This document shows positions 58,925 through 64,000 of a stretch of DNA of 64,000 nucleotides, one piece after another (positions within the stretch are counted from its first letter, which is position 1; the number at the start of each line of letters is the position of its first letter). The position numbers and the translations under genes are program-made. The notes under the pieces were generated by a model. It made no database searches and was not told the DNA's origin. It saw only the letters and a list, made by a program, of their open reading frames with translations. Source of the stretch: Leptodontidium sp. MPI-SDFR-AT-0119 (taxonomy: Eukaryota; Ascomycota; Leotiomycetes; Helotiales; Leptodontidiaceae); contig JAHLEZ010000053.1 of NCBI GenBank assembly GCA_020726505.1, forward strand, positions 60,603 through 124,602, read 5' to 3'.

Positions 58925-59768
58925 TATTTGAAATTAAAGGCTTTATATTAATTCAGATTAACGTTTTGGTTAGCTTAAGTAATATAGTAAGAAAAAGTCT
59001 TGCTTTTCTTGCGGCAAGTAAATATTTTTTCTAGATCTTATTCGTTATTACTAGTAATATTAATTTAATTTGGCAAGGAGTCGTTAGAGTCCTTACGCAA
59101 CTTGTTAGTTAAGAAGACGTTATAAACTTTTATACTCGCTAGTTGTTTTAAGTAATATAAGTTATTAATCTTTTTAAGTATTCTAAATAGTTTATTTGTT
59201 AGTATATTTAATTTCTTAAATAAACGGAGTATTTTAAAATAACGTATATTAAGCTAAATTAAGTTATTTTCGTTAAAATTAATATCGCGGCAGGAAGCGT
59301 TATAAGACCGGGCTATTTTAGCCTAAGCTAAAATTAAGTTCGACTAAGTTATATTTTATGTTTTCTTATATCGTTAAGTATAATCGATAGCTTATTAAGT
59401 ATTTAACTTATTAGCAAGAGTTATTAAATCTGGCTAGTCGATTTTCTAATTCTAATTCGTACGTAAAGCGTACTTATAAATTACTTCGAAAGAAATAAGC
59501 TTTCTTAGAGAATTATATAAGAGAAAGAGTTAAGTGTAATTTATAATAAGAAAATATTCTGATTAGTTATCTTAATAATATACGATAAAGAGTTTAAGTC
59601 GTCTCTGTAAGTATTAGTTATAAACTTTAATTTAGCTATTTATTTATAAGTGATTAATAATAGAAAGTTATTTCTTAGTTTCGAGGACTTTATTAAAAGC
59701 GTTTTAAAACTTAAAATGAATTACGGCTTTTTATTAGAAGTAATAATTAAGAAAGCGCTAAAGTAATA

Positions 59769-59813
<45 letters not shown>

Positions 59814-61760
59814 TAATTAACTTCTTAGTATTACTTGTTTTCTAGTAAAGAATACTAATTACTTGCTTATTAAAGCGGTTAATAAAAACGAGAACGTTAA
59901 CAAATTCATACTTATTTTTATTAAACGAGTAATAATTTATTATAATATATTATTATTATAAGTAACACAGAACGAGGAAAAATAAAAGAATCCGAGCTTT
60001 TTATCTCGAGGCATTTAAATTCGTTAGTATATATAATAGTTACGGTAATATTACTTAATTATTAACGTTATTCCGTGTTATTAGTATTAAGGAAAAATCA
60101 GTTAAATTATTTTTTTAATTTTAAAGTATATTATAATTACTCGATTATAAATTTTCTTAATAATAAAAATACGAAAGTAATTAACGTCAGGGATTAAAGG
60201 CGGCTATCGTATAATAATAAATTAGCTTTTATACGAAGTTTCCTTAGTGTTTTAGATATAGCTTACTTTCGCAAAACTTATAAAGATAAGGCCGTACGGT
60301 TTACTTCTAGTATATATTATATAATAGAAGATACGAGAAGTAAGATATTTACGTTTAAGCTAATTACTAGAGTATTAGAGTTATTTAACGGCTTGACTTT
60401 TTATAATAATAAGTTAATGTTAATATATTCTTAATTAAAAAGTTATTATAGACGTTAAATCTTTTTAATTAAGTTCTATAGATCTGATTCGTCTAACTTA
60501 CGCAAAAGGGCATTAACTACAGAATTGTAAACGCTTAGTTTATAAGTAATTATAAAATTATAATTTATTAAGAGCTTTACTTATCGGGATTATCTCGTAT
60601 TTAATTATTTAGAAGTTATAAAGTATTTTAAAGCCTTTTAATTTATAATAATACGAATTTAAAAAGGAGCCTTCGTAAGTTCTATTCTTTAATAATTAAA
60701 AGATCTGATTATCGCTAGTATTTTTTTATTATAAACGGCGTAATTAAGCTTAACGAGTATAAGTTTTGAAAAAAAAAAAGTAATAAAAAACTAGTCTTTT
60801 ATATATTATTATAAAAAAACTCTTGTAATTATACTATTATTAGTATCAGTTTTTAAGAAGTAAAGTAAGTCTTAATAGTAATACTTTAAAAGAAGTATTA
60901 ACGTGAGAGTATATTTTAAGAGATTAAAGATATCTTTGTATTTTATAATAAAACAAAAAAAAACGTTATTTTTAATAAGTTAAATAAGAAGTTTCGTAAT
61001 AATATTATAATCGCAAATAAATCTCTAATAGAAATTATAAAATTTAAAGAATAATTAAATACTTTTAATAAAACTAAGGTAACTTTATTAGCTAATAATA
61101 ACGACTTTTTTTTAAGTTAATTTTAAGTCTTAAAGTTAATATAATAAATTCTAAGTACTTAGTTTATATAACTTTAAACTTATACTTCTTAAGATCTACT
61201 TATAAACCGGCGTTATTTAAGTATTTAAAAACTTTTTTTAATATAAAATTAATATTATAAAAGATTCTTAAAATATATAAGAATATTATTTAAATACGTT
61301 ATATAAAAATCGTTAAAGTAATTTTTTAAAAAATATCGTTTATATATATTAGTAAATTACTGGGTTATTAATTAACTTAAATAAAAGAACTTTATACTTA
61401 TATACGTTATACTTCGTACGAAAAGTAATATATTCCTTTGAAGCCGGATCCATGTATATGCGATAAAAGGCTTGTCGAATATCTAGCTTAATAAAGACGC
61501 TGGCATTAGCGATGCGCGCTAGCGTCTTATTAATTAAAGGCAGAAGGTAGCGGTCTTTACGAGTAAAGGTATTTAATACTCAGAAATTAATGTATAACTT
61601 TAAAAAGCTATTAGATTTTTTAACGAAAAAAATAAGAGTAATATAAGGTGCTTGCGAAGGCTTAATAAATCTTTTAGGCCACAGTTAAATCTCTATACGT
61701 GAAAAGCTAAATCCTTATACGCTAAATGTTTAGTAACTTGGCGAGTGTTATTTATTAACC
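58925..61760 (-). pseudogene. RIP-mutated Gypsy pol (minus strand)
   Basis: The minus strand from 61.75 kb reads KRFIKPSQAPYITLIFFVKK, KLYINF-stop-VLNTFTRKDRYLLPLIN and ASVFIKLDIRQAFYRIYMDP: the first blocks of a Gypsy-type reverse transcriptase (ALVKKKDG / LR.c.DYR.LN / P...I / f.klDlr.ayhqi). RNase H and integrase would follow toward 59 kb in the same direction but are too mutated to delimit. No LTRs were identified; limits are approximate. Confidence 0.7.
59769..59811. repeat. (TA)n microsatellite
   Basis: About 20 uninterrupted TA/AT dinucleotides inside the Gypsy remnant. Confidence 0.95.
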
Positions 61761-62049
61761 TTCTCGCGCTATACTAATTAATACTAAGTGGCAAGGGCCT
61801 TTGATGTATAGCACAAACCTTTATAATTACGTAATTACCCCTAAGGTAAGAATTAGAGAAGTTAAAGTTATTTAAACTTAACTTAATACTTCAACGTACT
61901 TCTACTATTACTACTTATTATTACTACTATAGATACTCTTCCTTAAGCTTGTGGCCCTGTGCCCCCTACAGCTACTTATAGTGATATTACTATTAGATTT
62001 ACTATATTCTAAGTATATATAAAAGCTATTAAATATACTCTCTTATAAT

Positions 62050-64000
62050 AAGACACTAAACTATTCCATGTATTATTTGTTTACGACTACGTAAGTAAAT
62101 ACAACTTAAAGGGGAAGCGACTTAATATACACCCTTCTAAGAAACGCAAGAATACAGGTTCTAAGAAGTGTGGCTGTTAAATAAGGGTTACTTTAGTAAA
62201 GGACAGAGTATTAGAGCAGTAGCAAGTGAAGGTTTTAGAGGATATATATAACTATGCGGCCTCTATAGACTTTATAGCTTATTTAGTACATAGAATTACT
62301 TCTGTTCTTACACAAGTTTATGCTTTAATTAGCTTCTTAGCTAAGGCTAGTCTATTAAACGCTCAAATCTTATTAACTCTACGAAAGAAGGACTCTAGTA
62401 TCTTACTAGTCTCTAAAGATATCTTTAATCTTGTGTAAAAAGAACGAAAGAAGGAGTTAGGTGGAAAGACGTTAATTTAGTGGCTTCTTAAGGTACGTAT
62501 CTTTAATAGTCTTATATTCTATAACTTATAAGATATAAGAACTCTAATTAAACGATTTCTCTCCTTAATATTACCCTTAAAGCAGCCCCTTACAACGACT
62601 CTTCTTTATACACTTAACTTCCCTCTAACTCTAGAAGTAGTACTCTAATGTTTTACGCCTTAATTATATATATAAAACTAACTGATTTAATATACTATTA
62701 TGTGAAAATAGGTGAGCCAATCAGAAGAGAGGAAGCGCAGTAGGTGAACACGTGATTAGAGACAAAGTAGATTGCTTGCTTGCTTGAGAAGAGCCATAAG
62801 GGCTCTTCAGTAGTTATATACATAATATTGGCTTCTCTAGAAGCTTCGACGATTACGTAGTCGATTACGTGGCTCTTACGGACTACGTAATCGAATACGA
62901 GAGTAATTTCCGAGCCGCGTAAGCAGTGGAGATTACTTCGGCTATTCTCCAGCGTAGAATCGGCACGAGTTACCGAAGTCAAAATCTAACATATTACTAA
63001 ATATATGTGGAATTATAGGGAATAATATAGTAGTCTAGCTTAGGTTAGCATTTCTATTAAGGGAGACTTAGAGGAACTATACTTAGGCTATTATATAACT
63101 CAGAGATTTAATGTCTTAGTACATAATTCAAGAGCTAATCTCTATTATAACAGATAGGGAATTAGCTCTAATTAAGTGTATTAAGGCATTATTTCCTACT
63201 GCCCGCCACTTCCTTTGCCGTTAGTACGTTAATATAAATATATTAGCAAAGACTAAGAAGTACTTCCTAGGCCCTATTAAAGATTCTAATAGAAACTAAA
63301 TACGCCACCCACGCTTTCAAGTATTCTTAAGCTCCTAGAATATACTACTTGCTAATATAACTGAGGAGGCATTTGATACTACGCTTACAAATATACGGAC
63401 TGAGTTTCTAGTAGGCGCTGTAAGCTACTATGAGAGTACATGGCTCCTTTAGAAAAGAAGCTAATAGCCTTTTGGATTAGCTAATTATATTACTTTAGAG
63501 TTACGGTTATAAGTCTAATTGAGGGTTGCCATGTTACGTTAAAGTTATATTTATAGCGTAAGCATATAGACCTTAGGGGCGTATTCCTTAAATTACAACT
63601 CTTTTAGACTACTTAATATACTAGCATTAAGTCAACTATCGCACAATAGTAGTTACGGCCTAGACACAGTATAAATATCCCTCTTTTTACTACTATCCTT
63701 CTATTTGTCTATACCTACGCTCTTTTGAGGATTCTATAAGAGAAGAGTAAGCTCCTATCCCAAGGGCCCCCTCTAGACGACTATATATGTATTACACAGT
63801 AAGTATTTGGTCTACCTTGCTTTTACACTCTCTAGAAGAGACAGTAAGCCGATAGAGTAGTCCTTTTAAGTAATATTCATTCTCATTAGTACTATAACAG
63901 GCCTAAATCAGTGCGTTTACCTAGCTTAAGTAATCCTTAGCCTCTTCCACTCTTGAATCTAATAAAAGTAAAAGGGAAGGGTAGGCCTAAGGGTGCGCTT
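62050..64000 (+). pseudogene. MULE (Mutator-like) transposase, RIP-mutated, runs off the window
   Basis: Read through stops: a FAR1-like DNA-binding start (KKRKNTGSKKCGC, 62.15 kb), the open stretch at 62,226-62,438 (VLEDIYNYAASIDFIAYLVH), then after the solo LTR the MULE catalytic region IITDRELALIKCIKALFPTA with FLCR and YVNINILAKTKKY (63.15-63.25 kb). Next come SYYESTWLL, a helical C-terminal part, and KGRVGLR near 63.98 kb, a basic tail typical of this family. The catalytic Asp of DRELAL and the Cys of the C-x2-H-like site are present, but stops abound. The solo LTR at 62,701-62,991 splits it. Confidence 0.75.
62701..62991 (-). mobile_element. Solo LTR, 291 bp, with target duplication TATTA
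   Basis: TGTGAAAATAGGTGAGCC ... CAAAATCTAACA, with TATTA immediately before (62696-62700) and after (62992-62996). It is the inverted counterpart of the LTR at 37,908-38,196. A single LTR with a clean target duplication means the rest of the element was lost by LTR-LTR recombination. It looks little mutated, so insertion is younger than most RIP in the MULE. The ORF inside it is LTR sequence. Confidence 0.92.

Noticed and set aside
62698..62982. A conserved short protein shared with 37,917-38,105
   Set aside because: Both frames are LTR sequence in inverted copies; conservation is that of the LTR, not of a protein.
1..64000. tRNA, rRNA or telomere-repeat tracts
   Set aside because: No cloverleaf with a GGTTCRA arm, no ribosomal sequence and no run of TTAGGG were recognised by eye; a covariance-model search would be needed to exclude tRNA fully.

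Overview
The window looks like a repeat-rich, gene-poor compartment of a filamentous ascomycete (Pezizomycotina) chromosome, plausibly subtelomeric or pericentromeric. The reasons are short (48-62 nt) GT-AG introns with fungal branch points, fungal transposon families (pogo, Copia, Gypsy, LINE, MULE), and long AT-rich tracts in which CpA/TpG look almost absent while CpG survives. That last pattern is the signature expected of repeat-induced point mutation (RIP). These are readings by eye; no index was computed. I cannot name the species.

Layout. 1-20,100 is moderate-GC sequence bracketed by two 80-bp direct repeats (490-569 and 20,014-20,093). It holds a gene-fragment chimera (an OrsD-type zinc-finger N-terminus joined to a piece of centromeric histone CenH3, 1,212-1,627), a complete pogo-class element with perfect-length 92-bp inverted repeats (2,937-6,436), and a minus-strand block of three related genes: an OrsD/recombinase-like/RecQ helicase pseudogene (6,574-11,644), a 1,489-codon zinc-finger tyrosine-recombinase-like gene with one early stop (11,658-16,127), and a decayed paralogue of it (16,387-19,857). 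20,100-30,160 is a heavily RIP-mutated plus-strand relative of the same recombinase/RecQ family. It is interrupted by an unmutated 1,919-bp LTR element (27,122-29,040, identical-length 206-bp LTRs, target duplication ATAAG).

30,160-52,150 is a nest of mutated retroelements. From left to right these are a LINE (minus), several minisatellites, a gag-like remnant, an LTR copy, an old minus-strand Copia split by a 611-bp TIR element and by a complete 7,549-bp Copia (39,420-46,968, target duplication ATGTC), and a plus-strand Copia (48.4-51.8 kb). 52,150-57,480 is an unmutated island holding an apparently intact five-exon patatin-like phospholipase gene and a hypothetical coiled-coil/cysteine-rich gene. 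57,480-64,000 is again RIP-like: a 765-bp TIR element, a minus-strand Gypsy pol, and a MULE transposase split by a solo LTR with target duplication TATTA.

How it fits together. The only genes with a good chance of making full-length protein are the patatin gene and perhaps the 1,489-codon recombinase-like gene and the coiled-coil gene. The most interesting theme is the repeated pairing of zinc fingers, a tyrosine-recombinase-like catalytic core (R ... R ... H-x8-Y with family-like spacing) and a RecQ-type helicase, found twice in the window in opposite orientations. This suggests a mobile or self-amplifying gene family that I cannot match to a named element.
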